Source of the DNA: Mycoplasmopsis californica
GTDB lineage: Bacteria > Bacillota_I > Bacilli_A > Mycoplasmatales > Metamycoplasmataceae
DNA: 64,000 nucleotides
Reading direction: 5' to 3'
Assembly (NCBI RefSeq): GCF_000695835.1
Contig: NZ_CP007521.1
Coordinates: 620,001-684,000, forward strand
Numbering within the stretch: position 1 is the stretch's first letter; every line of letters begins with the position of its first letter. The position numbers and the translations under genes are program-made. Below the pieces are notes generated by a model. That model worked only from the letters and a program-made list of their open reading frames with translations, was not told where the DNA came from and did no database searches. This document shows positions 63,009-64,000 of this stretch, in pieces.

Positions 63009-64000
63009 ATGAGCCAACTTGACCCGAATTTAAAACAAGGACTAACTTCTCAACAAGTTCGAGAAGCCTTGGCGAAATATGGCGAAAACGCACTAATTAA
63101 AAATAAAAAAATTAATCCGATTGTTGCTTTTTTCAAGCAATTTATCGATCCTATGATAATTCTTTTAATTATTGGTGCGACAATTTCACTAGGTTTATCA
63201 ATTTTTGAACACGTCAGTGGTAAAAAAACTGGTGCAGACTTGGTTATTAGCTATGTTGAACCAGCAATTATTATGTTAGTAATTATTTTAAACTCATTGC
63301 TGGGCGCATATCAAGAAGTAAAATCTGACCGTGCTGTTAGAGCACTTGAAAAATTAAATGAAACATATGCGAATGTTGTACGCGATGGAGTTGTGCGTAA
63401 AATCAAAGCAACAGAATTAGTTCCAGGGGACGTGATTATTTTAGCTGCCGGCGATACAATAAGTGCTGATTGTAAAATAATCGAATCATCTAATTTAATG
63501 GTTGTTGAAGCTTCTTTAACCGGCGAAAGTTTGCCTGTTAATAAAAAAGCTAACTTTAATAAACCTGCAAACGCAATTTTAGCCGAAAATACTCACTTAT
63601 TATATTCAAGCACTTATGTGACTAATGGAAAAGCCATTGCACTTGTAATTGCAACAGGGGTAGATACTGAAATTGGTAAAATCAATGATTTAATTCAGAA
63701 ACAGGGTAAAAATATCACGCCTTTACAGTATAAATTGAATAAATTAGGCAAATGATTTGGAATTGGTGGAATTATTTTGCTGTTTATCAGTTTAATTATT
63801 CAAATTTTATTAAACAATTTAACCACTGGATCTTGAAGCAATCTAGACATTTATACTCACGCTACAGTTACGGCAATTAGTTTAGCTGTTGCCGCAATTC
63901 CAGAAGGTCTTTTAATATTTACAACTGTGATATTATCCGTTGGCATTAAAAATCTCGCGAAGGAAAAAGCTCTTGTCAAAAACCTTTTAGCTGTTGAAAC
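63009..64000 (+). CDS. P-type cation-transporting ATPase (5' part)
   Basis: Membrane ion pump, type IIA (calcium or other divalent/monovalent cation). The visible 330 residues start with a cation-ATPase N-domain (GLTSQQVREALAKYGEN), two membrane helices (residues about 48-65 and 80-100), and the actuator domain with VPGDVIILAAGD and the dephosphorylation motif SLTGESLPVNK near residue 175. Two further helices follow, with AAIPEGLLIF as the ion-binding PEGL motif. The phosphorylation site DKTGT lies just beyond the window end. ATG 63009 follows GAGGA. Ion specificity is not decidable here. Confidence 0.93.

Overview
This window is AT-rich DNA of a wall-less bacterium (Mollicutes, Mycoplasma sensu lato). 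The main evidence is that many conserved genes read correctly only if UGA is tryptophan (for example alaS, mnmE, deoA, dinB). Other support is the prolipoprotein signals with Ala-x-Ser/Ala-Cys lipoboxes, short intergenic gaps, TAATG start/stop overlaps and an IS1630-like (IS30 family) element. A member of the hominis group (Metamycoplasma/Mycoplasmopsis) is likely, but the species is an inference I cannot confirm from sequence alone.

Layout. 1-9.5 kb is housekeeping: obg (cut by the window start), a HAD phosphatase, a nucleoside catabolic operon deoD-deoA-deoC, tRNA-Gly, then mnmE-tatD-rsmA-small membrane protein-gpsA. 9.5-15.5 kb is accessory: an unrecognised minus-strand gene, a large surface lipoprotein with a transglutaminase-like triad, an APC-type permease, and a broken type I methylase remnant. 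15.5-20.6 kb (minus) holds msrAB, deoB (phosphopentomutase, which joins the deo pathway), two tandem DHH/NrnA phosphoesterases and recO. 20.8-24.4 kb is a plus operon: YloU-like protein, fakA, plsX, rnc. A lipoprotein follows at 24.5-25.7 kb.

25.8-36.4 kb is the most interesting part: a variable lipoprotein locus. One gene (29670-31058, +) has a promoter, a ribosome binding site and a lipoprotein signal. Three relatives (25892-27178, 28195-29409 and 32850-34316, all on the minus strand) lack signal peptide and promoter. Two of them join the expressed gene at exactly the same codon, and both silent copies carry the same 147-bp upstream flank. The expressed promoter has a run of 16 A just upstream of its TATAAT box. 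The four tails form a mosaic that implies recombination. Four tRNA genes (Gly, Asn, Glu, Val) lie between the copies, so some inversions would flip them. An IS30-type element sits in a terminator palindrome in this locus and is flanked by a 32-bp direct repeat of that palindrome. A degraded surface-protein gene follows.

36.4-59.8 kb is almost all minus-strand housekeeping. It includes hpt, two deoxynucleoside kinases, greA, a methyltransferase-like protein, ruvX, alaS, mnmA, a small conserved protein with efp, plsY with pncB, lemA with a membrane protein, lepA, and a chain sufS-sufU-dinB-nadD/yqeK-rluB. Plus-strand genes in this stretch are a choline-kinase-like protein, rmuC and a third DHH phosphoesterase. 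59.9-64 kb (plus) has rplM-rpsI, tRNA-Ile, galU, a Nudix protein, tRNA-Ser and the start of a P-type cation ATPase.

Together the core genes describe a scavenger: nucleoside phosphorylases, phosphopentomutase and deoxyribose-phosphate aldolase, base and nucleoside salvage (hpt, dNKs), nicotinate salvage (pncB, nadD), NrnA-type oligonucleotide/pAp turnover, use of exogenous fatty acids (fakA, plsX, plsY, gpsA), and a reduced Fe-S system (sufS, sufU).
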